From assembly GCA_950295325.1 (NCBI GenBank), contig OX485809.1:17498144-17562143 (forward strand): 64,000 nt of DNA. Reading direction: 5' to 3'. The position numbers and the translations under genes are program-made. Shown piece after piece: positions 1 through 12,619 of the stretch (positions within the stretch are counted from its first letter, which is position 1; each line of letters begins with the position of its first letter). The DNA comes from Polytrichum commune. Its lineage: Eukaryota; Streptophyta; Polytrichopsida; Polytrichales; Polytrichaceae. Under the pieces are notes generated by a model, which was not told the origin of the DNA, searched no databases, and saw only the letters and a list, made by a program, of their open reading frames with translations.

Positions 1-498
1 GTGTGGCCCACAAAATAAATCATCACGCATGAAAATAGCTGACAAAACTATTTAAACTTGAATCTTCAACCACTCCTTATGTTCTCATTCTTTCAATGCT
101 AGTTGTGGTAAGGTAACAATGAACAACGATTGAGTCTACAAATTCAAAGGACATAAATTCTCCTAAGTCCAAGAAACCAAGGAGATTGCCTCAAAATTTG
201 ACATTGAGATGTTTTTTGAAGGTAGATGTAGCTGATGTTTGAATGCACCAAACCGAGGCGATCTTTGTGCATATAGAAAGAGCTTAAAAAATAAATATCT
301 AAGATAGACTACTTGTTCTTTTTAAAACAAGCAATAATTGAAGAATATATCATTTGCAGCGGTTGGTAGTAGTGTGTCTTGGAGGTAGATGTCATTGATC
401 TTTGACTTGTCATTGTGCTCACATGCTTAAAGAGTACAAGATGATCGTAGTGTCTATAGAAAGAGCACGAGTAACTCTACATGCCCGACTTTTTATAT
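1..498. other. intergenic, nothing recognised
   Basis: AT-rich DNA with no coding stretch, RNA gene or terminal-repeat element that I can support. It ends at the 8-bp target duplication of the hAT derivative that follows. Confidence 0.6.
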
Positions 499-506
499 GT
501 AGAGGA

Positions 507-1332
507 CAGAGTTCGGGAAAAGTTTTTGAAGCCTTAGTGGCTAATTGCCGGTAGTTGCTATGAAGGGTCGGATTTTTTTTCCAATTTACATCGGCAAGAG
601 CCGGTCTTTTGTAAAATCAATCGGCCAATTGCCTATATTTTCATATTTTCATTGGCCAATATCCGATTAAATGGAATTCATATCGGCACTAATTGCTTAA
701 AAAATGTATGAAAAGTTATTAGAAATAATTTCTTAGTACAAAATCTTGAATAAGTGAAAAGAAAGGCATGTTCAAAACTTTAAGTTTGAAGAGTTAATAT
801 CCTTGGCAGGAATTAAACCTAGCAATGCCTTCACCGCTTGAAGGCCAAGGGTCCCCCAATTCTTCATAGGAGCAATTGGATTTGGTCATGGAAAGGTTGC
901 ATAATTCAAAAAGTTTAAGGTTTAGGGTACTTCCTCAAGTGCATCATCAGATGCGCCAGACAAATAGCGCTATGGATTGCTATACAAGTAGCGAAACTTA
1001 GTAGCATCCTTCCAAAGATCTAGAGCACTTGTTAGAATGTCATCAAAATCATTGTCTGGGCCTTCCATAGCAACACGCATCATACTTTCTAAGTTAGATG
1101 TAGACACGGGTATCGTCCAGTATTTGAAATTTGAATATTTCTTCCGGCTGAAATCCAGTAACTCACAAGAAGAATCGGCTACATTTCCGGGACATTTTCT
1201 AGTCCATCGACTAATTGCCGGAGGATTGAAATTACAGTCGGATTGCCATCCGATGGTTGGAAATTTGGACCGGCCATGAGGGGAAATCCATCGGCTGAGA
1301 ATGAACTAGCCGTCGGTTCTCCCCGATCATAG
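507..1332 (-). mobile_element. hAT deletion derivative (copy 1), 826 bp
   Basis: The element is bounded by a perfect 8-bp target duplication, GTAGAGGA (499-506 and 1333-1340), the length expected of hAT elements. Its ends are imperfect inverted repeats, CAGAGTTCGGG on the left and CCCCGATCATAG on the right. It is closely related along its length to the interrupted copy at 38394-49330, which has its own 8-bp duplication. The right third is rich in GCCGAT/ATCGGC words, as in the second copy. Compared with copy 2 it lacks an extra internal piece, just after the transposase remnant. It carries only the last part of a transposase, so it is non-autonomous. Confidence 0.9.
922..1110 (-). pseudogene. 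hAT transposase C-terminal remnant
   Basis: The minus strand matches the end of the hAT dimerisation-domain remnant at 38805-39176, down to the shared C-terminus ending in EEVP and a stop. Only about the last 60 residues are present, including the counterpart of SMMRVAIEGPDNDFDDIL. The upstream part of the domain is deleted and the frame runs into unrelated sequence. It cannot encode a working transposase. Confidence 0.75.
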
Positions 1333-1340
1333 GTAGAGGA

Positions 1341-1799
1341 TTTAAAGGATACACCATTTCTTGTTTCTTGGACCTCTAATGGGCACCCACGGTATTATCC
1401 CAATGTTTTTAGTGGGGATTATCTTGTTTATAGTGTGGGCCACAATATCATCCATAATCAATGTAGTTAAAGTTTATATAGTGCTTTACTACTTTTACAA
1501 CAACGAAACATGGTTTCATTTGACATGACCCATTTTAGACATGTCAACCTGGTGATCTTTCGTGCCAAATCAAGAAAATTAAAAAACTAAAAACTAAAAT
1601 AAAAACTAAAATAAAGAGCGAAAAGAAAACAACTTCAATGATTTGTGCACCAATGTGAATTTAGGACCCGTGCACACGTGTAGTCAATTCCAAGAGATAG
1701 GTGGCACATCTCACTTGTTGATATGTGCCTTGAAGTTGACTAAACACGGACCTACATACATATCTTGCCAATTCATAAATTCATATACACGATGTGTAC
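1341..1799. other. intergenic, nothing recognised
   Basis: AT-rich spacer between two hAT-type elements. It has short A-rich runs near 1570-1630 and no supported gene. Confidence 0.55.
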
Positions 1800-2027
1800 A
1801 AGTGATCGGGGAGATTTTGGGGCAAAACCGGTTGAGTTCCTAGTCCAACCGGTTACATGTTGATATCCTCCGGTTTTCCTTTATTAAATTGGGGTATATT
1901 CTATAGATCCCTCTCAAATGATCGGTAGGTATCATGCACTCTTGAACTTCAACTATGAACTTCAACCAGTTATTTCTCAAACTCAACCAGTTCATTTGTA
2001 ACTAACTGCCGATTCTCCCTGATCATA
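1800..2027 (+). mobile_element. hAT-type MITE, about 228 bp
   Basis: This belongs to a family whose copies start near a GATCGGGGAG motif and end near CTCCCCGATCAT. Inside they share words such as AACCGGTTACATGTTGATAT and TTATTTCTCAAACTCAACC. Here the flanks read ATGTGTAC and GCGTGTAC, an 8-bp target duplication with two differences. Other copies lie at 14378-14540, 17750-17953, 21084-21230, 23493-23719, 37636-38205 and around the nest at 38281-49666. There is no coding capacity. Confidence 0.8.
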
Positions 2028-2038
2028 GGCGTGTACTA

Positions 2039-2457
2039 AGGTAGAAATATCATAAGCCGTGAAAATAAGGTGATTCGCATTGAAGAATTGGTTTGACAAT
2101 CATGAGATAATTTTTCAAGATAGACGATCGAGAAGGATTCATGAAGAAATAATGCAAGTCGTGCCATATTTGCTGCCATGTACAAAAAAATGCTACAATT
2201 TTTCAAAATGGAAAGTTGTCCAACCCCCCACTCGTTCACTAGATTCTCCCTACACCGAACACGGTAATCCGCATTTCCATACGGAACATCGCCTAAATCG
2301 GTTACCGCATGAGTACATTAACACTTGACGCCCATTGGCTACACTAAGTGTACACGCATTGAAGTTGCCGCAGAATCATGATCCGTTGTAGAAATGGCAC
2401 TTCATCATTACGACAGCGGTCTAGTGCATGGCTAGAGGTTATGGTATTTCTACCTTA
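2039..2457. mobile_element. TIR element with TA target site (copy 1)
   Basis: The ends are inverted repeats, AGGTAGAAATA on the left and TATTTCTACCT on the right, flanked by TA on both sides. A second copy at 5373-5792 has the same ends and interior, so the borders are supported by comparison. The TA duplication suggests a Tc1/mariner or Stowaway-like mechanism, but the family is not one I can name. It is non-coding. Compared with copy 2 it lacks about 10 bp just inside the right terminus. Confidence 0.75.
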
Positions 2458-2531
2458 ATACACAGCCAAACTAGTCATGTAGCTAGGCTAATAGACCAAT
2501 ACATGATCCGGCGTATAGGCCAACATAGGTG

Positions 2532-2776
2532 GGCTGGGGATTCGTGGCACTCACTTAGAATCATCCATCCAAGATATCGTGGATGAAGTGGCTCCAATAA
2601 AAAAGGCCCCCCTATGGGGTTGAGGGCCGATTCATTCGAATGTGACGTCACTCGACTAATTCGGGGCCATTGAATCTATTTCCGGAATCAAATTGCCCAA
2701 AATAGCCATTTAGATGATTCCTGTGTTTTTTTCATCCGCACGGATGATTCTAAGTGAGTGCCACAAATCCCCGGCC
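2532..2776. mobile_element. Mutator-like MITE, 245 bp
   Basis: A perfect 9-bp target duplication, ACATAGGTG, flanks it (2523-2531 and 2777-2785). The inverted termini run for about 35 bp: GGCTGGGGATTCGTGGCACT on the left and its counterpart on the right, differing at two positions. A 9-bp duplication is the hallmark of Mutator-like elements. It has no coding capacity. A degraded relative of the interior lies at about 23310-23460. Confidence 0.85.
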
Positions 2777-2785
2777 ACATAGGTG

Positions 2786-5372
2786 CACTTTAGACAATAA
2801 TGGGTCATGACATATGTGAGCAATCAAAGGCTTAGACTTGAGGCTTGGACTTCGAGCAACTAACTTGCCCTAACTTACTTCTCCATCACCTTTCCTCTTG
2901 AGCTTTTGGAACATGCCCTCCGTGACCCAAGACCTTATATGTCAAGCTACCAAGGAGGTGCATTCAAAACCACACACAATCAAGAGCAATGAGGCTATCT
3001 ATGCCCCCGTGATTTGCAACTCCACGACATAAAAGTATAGTATTTTGTGGTTACAAATGAAATAGACATAAATATCTCCAAAAATCTTAAAATTGGGATG
3101 AGATTCCCAACAAATGGGATGAATGTGTATAAATTTGGATGAAAAGCTGCATAACCATCCATATGTGGCTTCGTCACTCCCATAGTTGTAGCCAATGCTC
3201 TTCTCTTGAAAACTTGAAATCGAGATCACTGTGCAAGAGGACCTCCTCAAGCAAATTATGATATAGCCTAGCCGATGAAGGGAATTGGATGTGAAGGTAT
3301 GTAGCATATGACTAAGGGTCGTTTTGCACACGTGACTGAGGGGGAAAAAAAATTGCGATTTTTGTAGGTCATGGTCAGGAATCTTGAGACCATGACCATA
3401 AGATATCCACGCCACTTTTTAAAAGCCTTGGTCACATGGCATAATGTAAAGCGGACTTAGATTGGGATATGATATTTTAAACAGAAAGTCAATATTTTAA
3501 TAAATAAAGCAAACTTAAAATAGTCTTACTAAGATAAAACATATGAATACATGTGTTGCTAGAATATAGAAAGTGTCTAACATGGTCACCTGCATTTTTT
3601 TGTTGAGATGACCTATTTGAGTTCTCTCACCGCAAAAATTCATGTGACCACCAAAGTTTCTCCATCTGTGGGCGTGTAGGATTTCAAGTCACTTTCTCAT
3701 TCATTCTCTGACATGGTCACTTTTATTTCGGCGGTGACCTTGTGTAAAGTGAAGTGGGACCACCACTCATTTCTCAACCAATGATATTCTTTATAAAACA
3801 ATGATCATGGTCATCGGTCAACTACTGCAAGTAGGTCCTAAAGCATGTGCACCTCTTGTGGACAATGTATCTAAAATATACACATTCCATGATGTCCGTA
3901 GATGCAAGTGTGGGATGGAAACCAATCATAGGTTGTGTTAGATTTAGGTGCACATGCGTTGCCTATGCTTTTCTTGTGAAATTCACAAACATTGTAAATA
4001 GTACACATCCATGCAATAATTCCAAACTACATAAAATTATGTAATAGCACCATATATTTCAATTACGGTGGATTACAATTGGGAGTTACGCAATACTATG
4101 GGCTCCTCCGAAGAAGGCATCCTTACTTAGACCTTATTAGACCTTTGTTTTTTTTTTTTTTATCGCATGTTGCTTTTACGATTTTATCGCCAATGACTTC
4201 CCCGAGTCCATTCGGAAATGCGTACCTCTCCATTATCACCCGGTTTAGGGTCATCTTGGACTTTTATTATGATACTAAAATTGCAATTAGCAAGATTGTT
4301 CGGAGGTAATTTTTTGTTGAAAAAGCTTGGATGAATGATTTCGCAGACTGACTGGCTTGAACGTTACTGAACCATCATATACAATGTGGAATTAATGTTC
4401 TCTACCTACGTGCTAGGAGGGAAAATTTTAGCGCGTTGTTTGAATTGCAATCTTCTTTCCAATTTCCTTTGGCAGTATAAGTAAAATAGGGTATTTTAAA
4501 ATGTTTCCCAAAAAAACTTTATAATTACTGATAGGGTGTATTAAAATACAATCATTTACCTTTATTTTGAAAGGTACCATACCTTGTAATCTTTTATGCA
4601 AGGTAAATAGCCCCCGATAAATAGATCCTGAGTGCACATGTATGCATAATATAAGAGGGAGTGACCTCCCAGAGCAAATGGATTGGTTGGTTTGGTCCCT
4701 GAACCAATGTGACATTCTATTACCAAAAACATCGTGTGGAGTTGATAGTGCCCATCAATGTTCAAGTTTGAAGCGTGCACATGCATTTCAATGTGAAAGG
4801 CTTCAAAATAATCACACTTCACTCAAGCTTTCAAACTTTTTTGCAACACTTCACAAAAGAAACTTGAATATTGGCCGCTTTGAATTGAATATGAAAATAA
4901 TATGATGTCTCACTATATTAAAGAAGTACATGCAATAAAACGATGCACTAAAATTATTTAAATTCCCTACATAATGCACTTAATCATCATCCAACTCCAA
5001 AGGCAAAGAACTCCGGTTTTTGATCGATTTCCAAGTGTCAAAAATTTTTAGTCCCATCCATATTTTCCACTGGAAGAATGCATAATGACACTCGCATCAA
5101 TGCATCCAATGTTTCAAGTTTCAATCGACTTTTGCGATCACTTTTCACCCAACTCTATTTGGAAAATCCACGTTCGCATATAGCTATGCTTGCCAAGCCG
5201 AAGTTGCAGTTAGTGCCGAGTTGAAGTTGTAGAGTCGAAATTGCAAGAGTTGTTGGAATTTGAAAGTGTATGCTAGAGTGCCAAGATTGGAGTCCAACTA
5301 TGTATTTACTTGCAAATTGCAGCCACTATAATTTGTGACATGCAATTTCTCTAGAGGTCTTCATTGTGACTA
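2786..5372. other. intergenic, repeat fragments only
   Basis: No gene is supported. The stretch holds a small PIF-like candidate (3316-3456) and one member of a dispersed repeat (3590-3815) whose inverted relative lies at about 13960-14175. The rest is AT-rich sequence with short, chance open frames. Confidence 0.5.
3316..3456. mobile_element. possible small PIF-like MITE
   Basis: The left end GGGTCGTTTTGCAC and the right end GTAAAGCGGAC are a loose inverted pair of the GGGCCGCTTTACAC type seen in better-preserved elements here. The flanking trinucleotides are TAA on the left and TTA on the right, so they match only as the degenerate TWA site. The interior carries a short inverted pair around GGTCATGGTC and GACCATGACC. 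It is a weak candidate. Confidence 0.4.
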
Positions 5373-5792
5373 AGGTAGAAATACCATAACCCGTGAAAGT
5401 AAGGTGATTTGCATTGAAGATATGGTCTGACAATCATGAGATAATTTTCCAAGATAGACAAGAAGGATTCATGAAGAATTCAAGTTGTTTCATATTTTTC
5501 TGCCCTATACAAAATATGTTACAGTTTTCAAAGTGGAAAGTTGTCCAAACCCCTACTCATTCACTAGATTCTCCCTACACCGAACACGGTAATCCGCATT
5601 TCCTTACAGAACATCGCCTAAATGGGTTACCTCATGAGTACATTAACACTTGACTCCCATTGGCTACACTAAGTGTACACGCATTGAAGTTGATGCTGAG
5701 CCATGATCGGTTTTAGAAATGGCACTTCACCATTATGACGGCGGTCTAGTGCACGGCTAGAAGGTCGTTAACGGGTTATGGTATTTCTACCT
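5373..5792. mobile_element. TIR element with TA target site (copy 2)
   Basis: Same family as 2039-2457. The inverted termini are longer here: AGGTAGAAATACCATAACCC against GGGTTATGGTATTTCTACCT, with TA on each side. It is non-coding. It ends 16 bp before the next element begins. Confidence 0.8.
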
Positions 5793-5808
5793 TAGTCCCA
5801 AACGCTGA

Positions 5809-6311
5809 GGGCCACTTCACACATGAGACTGAGAGCATGTGACCAGTACACTTCAAGCACTCTCATTGGTGGAAAAGGCGGAGCCGGTCCAAGTTGGCTT
5901 CATACTACGCTTGAGGGGCCGATGGAGCATGTGAATGCAAGGTGGATGTAGAGTATACATGGATTCCTAAATGGCATCGATTGGATCATGTTTCATGGTC
6001 ACTTGGACTATTTTAAAAAACCACCTCTTGGAGGTAGACCTAACACAAAACCATGAGACCACAGCACTCCGAACACTCACAACGTCTGGTTTATTCTATT
6101 TTATCATGTGTGAAAACCCGCATGAATAGAAATTAAGTGAAATAGCATTTGGTTGAGGACCCAGTCACATATGACTTCACACTACACTTGAGGGTTCGTG
6201 ACCACACTACATGATTTTGGAGGTGTCTTGAGACAGCCTTTGGACACTCACTTTCTTTTGGGCTCTCACAATTTCATGGTCACGGCTCTTGGCTCGTGTT
6301 TGAAGTCGCCC
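5809..6311. mobile_element. PIF/Harbinger-like MITE, about 503 bp (family P500)
   Basis: One of three related copies (also 23736-24235 and 49688-50196). The left terminus GGGCCACTTCACAC pairs with a GAAGTCGCCC end. The flanks are TGA and TAA, a decayed TWA site. The interior shares CACTCTCATTGGTGGAAAAG and repeated TTTCATGGTCAC words with the other copies. No transposase is encoded. Assignment to PIF/Harbinger rests on the 3-bp TWA site and the GGGCC start. Confidence 0.75.
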
Positions 6312-6314
6312 TAA

Positions 6315-8848
6315 GGCATTGCATTAACGAAATCTCTTCAAAAGTCGGTATCTGTCACCAAGCGGGTGTGGTAGTACCCTACCGGGAATCTCAAGTAAGC
6401 AAGCCACATCTTGCCTCTTTGTTTTTTTCCTTGTGCCCAATGCAATGATGGTCCGTGTTTTCGGGTCAAGGGTAGCCATGCGAATACTATATTGTAGGCT
6501 CACAACAACCAAAGTGTTGTCGGTGCTATGGACAATAGTTAAGCCGGGTATGCAAGCTTTTCATCACCCATACGACGTAGCTAGGGCTCAATCCTTCGAT
6601 CCGGACAAATCAAGCAACCATTTCAACACATTACTTCCTCCAAAGCACCTTACTTTTCACGGTTATCCGATATTGGATTTGGGAACATGACCTAGCTATC
6701 ATGGGTGTGGGAATGAGTTCGGCCACAAAAAAAAAACGTACTTGAAGGGAGGTTCTATATAGACTCGCCTCTTCCGTATGTCAAATAACCCTAAATGGGC
6801 GAGGATTCGATGATAGAACGTGTGCAATGTAAGAGTGGATAAGCAATTATCGTGCACTAGAATCTAAAACTCCCATGTCTTTGGCACCTTGTACTATGTT
6901 TCAAGTGGATGCCAATTTGCACTTTGACTTTGGCATGTTGTAGTTAAGCCTTATTATTTGGTTTTTTTTATAATAAATGATAGGTTTGACTACACGCTAA
7001 GTTCAGAAGCAGCCCAAATGACGAGTTTAAGATTGTTTTGTAGAGTTTAAGGTGGCTACATTTAGATGAATCAAAGGGACCACACTCTAACCTCTCTATT
7101 ATCATGCACGTGGCAACCAAAGTGCATGTGATATGAAGGAGGTTTGCAATGTGAATATGCATGGAATAGAGAACTAGTGTAGCATGTGACATTATGGAAT
7201 AACACAAAGTCAACATTACAATAATGTCAATAATGACAATGATGACAATATGATGTGTGCAAGCATGTGGTTTGAATTCTTTGGTGCTATATTTTAGTGT
7301 CCAAATCCATGATATATGAGGGAAATGTGACAATAAGGAGGGAGATTTAAACTGAGCACATTTGTTCCTTAGGGTTTGAAGATATAAGAGAGGGAGTGAT
7401 ATTATGGAGGTTACGGTGTATTTGGTGAATGCATATAACCTATTTGTCAATTTTGGTAGTAACTTCTAATTGCACATGGAAGAAACGCAAGGCTACATGT
7501 ATGCTTTGATTAGGTGAACAATGACCCCACATATAAAATAATAAGTGGCCCCATATTAATATTCACAGTCTACAAGTGGCCACACACACCACAAACCAAA
7601 GGGGTAAGTTGGCTATGAATTAAGATCGGCTACACCAAAAAATTTGCATAGCACCTTAAACCTCTAGAGGCTTCCAAGTTCAACTAGTTTGCAAATGCTC
7701 TAGAGGATCAACATGCACATATCATACGTTTAAAGCACTTAGCAACATCTTAGGCCACCAAGTGTTGCACCAACCCTCTTAGATATCAATGTACACCAAA
7801 ATTAAACCAACGTGCGCACATATAAGATGATTAGCATTGAAACATTATACACTTGAAGTACCGAATGTATTTCTACACCAAAAAAAATTGGACCAACCCA
7901 CTTAAATAAGAAAACATGCCCAAAATGAACATCATTGCTCAAAAATACCACTTCTACAATCACATATTCAAGTACAAATAGGTAGGGAGGGAGGTTGGTG
8001 CTTTCAAGCACCACCAATGTGTTCCATTTGGAAACTTGATAATCTTTCACTTTTGTTGGTCCTCTCAACGTTCCACTCACACTCAAGTTGACCACCTTCT
8101 ACTGTCCTCTCTTCTCACAAGCTATTGGCTCATCTTGTATATTTCTTTCTCACCTCACCTCTCAAATGCTATCGGCATTCTCTCATGGCTATGGCCTTTT
8201 ATGCTTTCATAGCCTAACTCCCTAACTAAGTTGTATGGTTTCCTTTATCAAGAACTTGAGACTATTGCTTCCCTTACTCTATAAAGTTAACATCAGATTA
8301 TCACCTAACATTGCATAATATTATATCACACTCGGCTTATTCATTTCTTCAACCACATCCTTTAACTTTAGATTTCCACAAACATTGTCTATTTCATATG
8401 AGATTAGTCTTTCAATCACTTGTTCTATCACAATTTCTTTCATTTAAATCACACTTTGGTTATCACAATATTCGATTAACACATTTGGGCATTCAAAATC
8501 AAATTCATTAACTCATCTTGCTTATGATATTTCAAGTAATTCCATTCAACTATGTTGGTGATAGTCTAATTTTGCAATCATTGTAGTTGCCTCTCGCCAC
8601 TTTACTTGTTGCATGTAGCCTTTTGGTGCTCTATATTACATGACTATCCTTGTTGATAATGCCCTTCCCTCTCCTCTAGACAACACCCTCTTATTGTTGC
8701 CTTGTAGAAGCGGTTGTAACTTCTTGTATCTATTGGTCGTTTCAATCACTTTTCAAGCATTTTCGTCTGACTATAGCCCTTATTTTTCATCTTCAATTCA
8801 AAAATCATGAGGTGAAAAGTCTTATTTCATACTATAACCTATAGTTTT
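6315..8848. other. intergenic, nothing recognised
   Basis: AT-rich DNA with a few open frames (for example 6968-7450 minus and 7802-8095 minus). Their translations show no domain and have the bias of random AT-rich sequence. I see no RNA gene. Confidence 0.5.
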
Positions 8849-9290
8849 TATTCTACAATATCCCTGCCTATCAAACCATAGTCTTCCTAAATCTTTCTTT
8901 TCCCTTCTCCTAGGTTGTGGTCCGAATCTTAGCACATTGTTTCTCTATTGCAACAAAAAATTCAAAAAAAAATGGTCTTCACAAATCATATAATCATCAT
9001 TGTTTCATTTTTTCATGTCATGTTAGTTGGTGCAATCCCCCCCCCCTTCCCTCAAATGAAAAATTTTATTCTACAATATCCCTACCTATCAGACCATAGT
9101 CTTCCTAAATCTTTCTTTTCCCTTCTCTTAGGTTGTGGTCCGAATCTTAGCACACTATTTCTCTATTGCAACAAAAAATTCAAAAAACATTGTCTTCACA
9201 ATTCATATAATCATCAATTCTTAATTTCTTAATTTTTTCATGTCATGTTAGTTGGTGCAATCCCCCCCCCCCCCCTCCTTCCCTCAAATG
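8849..9290. repeat. tandem duplication, about 220-bp unit, two copies
   Basis: The stretch starting TATTCTACAATATCCCTGCC recurs about 220 bp later with few changes. Each copy includes TTCTCTATTGCAACAAAAAA and ends in a long C-run followed by TTCCCTCAAATGA. The C-runs differ in length between copies, as expected of slippage. Confidence 0.85.
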
Positions 9291-9891
9291 ACTTTGGCCA
9301 TAAGTCTATCATTGAGAGGACATGAGAAATTTATCAAGTTAGTCTCAACCATCCTTCAATCCAACATCTTCATTGCAACCCATGCCCTTACCCTTTGATC
9401 CATCCACCAATCAGATCCTAGTCTTTAAAAAATCCTCCACAAAAAACGAAATCATTAAATACATCTAATAATACATGTTAGATCAATTTTGATGGCATCT
9501 CATGAAATACATACAAAGGTCATTTTCAATTCTCCCCATTCTATAGACTTTCTACGCATTTTATAATTTTGAGCCTCCATGAATTATACCCATGTTAACA
9601 TTGATCTCACATAGTTTTCTACACGCACCTTGATGACCTCCATGGGCCTCTAAGTTCCCATGTGGATGGTTGAAAATACTTAGCTTATGTGGATACTCTT
9701 ACTATGATGAGGTGGACCATATTAGTAGGTTGCCTTGAACTTTGCCAAAACATGGTCATGTTCCCGTACTAGCTCTATCCAACTGCAATATGTCTTATTA
9801 CCAATGGAATTTGTAGTTCACTCTACATCATGCTTTTCAAAAGTTTATACTAATGGGTATCATAGGTTATTGATCAACTTCTTGAACATAA

Positions 9892-9925
<34 letters not shown>

Positions 9926-11339
9926 AATGTTTGCATTGGTGAGGGTGATGATACAATACATCCCACAATGTGCATGTGCGGACACATTGCGCAACACGAT
10001 ATGTGTGCATGTGGATAAACGCCAGACTCGTGCAATGTTCCATGCATTGTATCATGCATGCATGCGGGAAGGTCACAATGTATTATGCAATGCTTATGTA
10101 CAAGACTATTTGTAATATAACTATCAAGCACAACACTATATTTTACCATATGAACATGAATTCTAGAGGTTTTTTTTTTATGAATTGTCTAGTCACATTC
10201 ATTGATATGCTTGAACTACTTTTAACTCGTGCCACAAACTTCGAAAGAGCGGTTCTCTAAACTCTTGACTACCTTTTCACCCACATATCCAACAATATTA
10301 AACTCCACTACATCAAATTCACCTTCTCCCATGATAGATTTCCAAAAATAATTATTCAAATGGAACATATACAACCATTGTATTGCAACAACTGAAGCAA
10401 GAGGATGGAAATCCATTACTTTTGATCATTACTACGAGACAAAAAGGAGGAACGCATAAACTTTATCAATTCAATCTCAACAAGTACTTCAACATACGTA
10501 CATGACCAATATCATCACTCTCTCTTAGAAAGTCCTATTTGAGGACATCCACCTTCACATAAGAAAACGATATTTGAAGCTTCTTAATGCCTTTCGTACT
10601 ACCAACCACCCTAACCTTGTGAAGTTAATCCTCCATATTGTATGTGGGGAACTTCCCTTCCACAAGGCTCTGAGGAGAACACCCCAACAATGAGGCACCA
10701 ATTAGGACGAGGAAATAAAGCGGGCATGTTGAATGTAGGGCATACAAAAAGGCAACAAAATTCTCTCTAACATGGTTGAAATTTCATGGTTCCCTTTACC
10801 TCAACAAATAGTAATATACTATATGTTGCATATCTTAAATGTTTGTGTTCATATATGAATTCGGAATGGAAGGACGATGAAACTTTTTAAGGTCATTGAG
10901 AGAGCCTCACCCACCCATTTATTTTATTACAAGACTTTACAATGAACCTCCCCAAAATCACTAGACAAGCGAATGAAAGTAGACCAACATTCTTGTCGAT
11001 TCTTGATTCATTTTTGGTGTTGGCTTATTGGCCTTCGGCCTCAAAGAAGAAGAAGAAGAAGGTTTCTTGTCGATTCCCGAGTCCCACTTCGATCTTCACG
11101 TCCCGGAATCAAATTGCCACAAAACAAACGATTACTTTGATCATCTCTATTGAACTCTTTGACTTCGGACCATCATGGTGGCATTTCTCTTTGCATTATA
11201 TTATATTGTCCTTATACATGATAACATAACGCACGAGAAAATTCCGTGTGTTGGCTTCCTCTCGCTATATATAGATGTACTAATTGGGCCAGCCTTAGAT
11301 TCTTATTTTAAAACCATCTGATCAAGTAAAGGAAGGCTT
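9291..11339. other. intergenic with a CT microsatellite
   Basis: No gene is supported. A (CT)n run of about 30 bp lies at 9893-9922. Small GAA/AAG runs occur near 11045-11062. The rest is AT-rich and unrecognised. Confidence 0.5.
9893..9922. repeat. (CT)n microsatellite
   Basis: An uninterrupted CT dinucleotide run of about 15 units. Confidence 0.95.
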
Positions 11340-11629
11340 ACCTCACATTTGGCATTCTAATGATCCCTGGCCACCACCGAGTCCACAAGGGAATATTCCC
11401 CCCCCGTGGAATTTTCCAACCCGGGCAATGGCTTCTAAAGCTTTATGTGTTAAACATTGAGTGGAAATCACGGCCCCACCGTGTGAAAGGAAGGCCACAC
11501 ATGCCCCATACTAAAAGGAATTTGGGTCTTGAGATGTGTTTAATTATGAGGAGCGTGGTTTCAAGATTGGCCCCTCTTTCTTTTCTTTTTAGGGTGAAAA
11601 CCGTCCATGTCCAGTTTTGAAAAGAAGGG

Positions 11630-11950
11630 GAGGTCACACATGTTCGAAAACACTAGTTCCAGACGAAGTTTGGTAAGTTGTGGTAAAAAGGATTTCCACC
11701 TTGGCATGCGCCTAACTTTGAGGGGTTTGGTTTCAAGGTTGGTCCCTCATGATTTTTGTTTTAAGAAGTCCATTTCCAACTTTGATCAGAAATGGATTTT
11801 GTAAGCCTTGAAAAATTGTTGTCGAGTACCGGAGTCGGAAACGGATAGTTTATACCCCCAAAACAAGGGACCAACCTTGGCACCAAGTTCCTTGAAGTTA
11901 GGCACGTGTCAAGGCCAAAATCCTTTTTACCTTGGCTTACGCCCTTGTCC
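11630..11950. repeat. imperfect hairpin repeat, copy 1
   Basis: A left arm (about 11632-11750, containing TTGGCATGCGCCTAACTTTG) reappears inverted on the right (about 11863-11950, containing GAAGTTAGGCACGTGTCAAG). A related hairpin is at 12620-12935, and half of another flanks the MITE at 12981-13595. The family is not one I can name. Confidence 0.65.
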
Positions 11951-12619
11951 CACTTGACTTTAGCTAAGCCTAAAAGTTCGTTCTAAGAACACAGCCTTCA
12001 CACCATCGGCTCTATCTTATCCCAAGCCTAGTTGTCAAGGGATGTGGCATGGTTTAAAAGCAGAGGTTTTAAGCCTCAAGCACCGACCCTCCCATCAGTA
12101 CCTAAACATGAGACAAGAATGAAGGGACCTTTAAAAATGTCACCTCCTGCCCTTGTGATTGGTTGCTTGTAGTCTTAGCTATGAGGGCACGAGGAACTCC
12201 ATTAACAAAAACTGATGATAAGATAGATGAGTAGTGAGGCATTTGGGGATGGGACAAAAACTATCCAACATTCATTGCTTGGTAGATAAAACAATGAACA
12301 TGTGTGAAAACTACTTGACTAAGACCTACTCGAAAATCTTTGGAACAAGTTCATGTAGGTGCATGGGGATAGCCAGGTGCCTCGGCTATAACCGAGAGAG
12401 CTTCACCTTGTTTTAAGCAAAGACTTTGGTTATTTGGTAAAGCCATGTGAGGATGGGCCTCTACCAAACTCCGTTTTATAACATGTGTTTTCAAATGCGT
12501 GTGGCCTCCACACGAGGTTTTAAACCTTACAAGATTGTCGTCTTGGATCGGAGTTGAAAACGGACATTTATAACCAATAAAAGTGGGACCAACACGTTGA
12601 GGCGGATGCAACATATGTC

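Noticed and set aside
9735-10115. 126-codon plus frame and overlapping minus frames
   Set aside because: They run through the CT microsatellite, giving SLSLSL and RERERE runs, so they are artefacts of the repeat.
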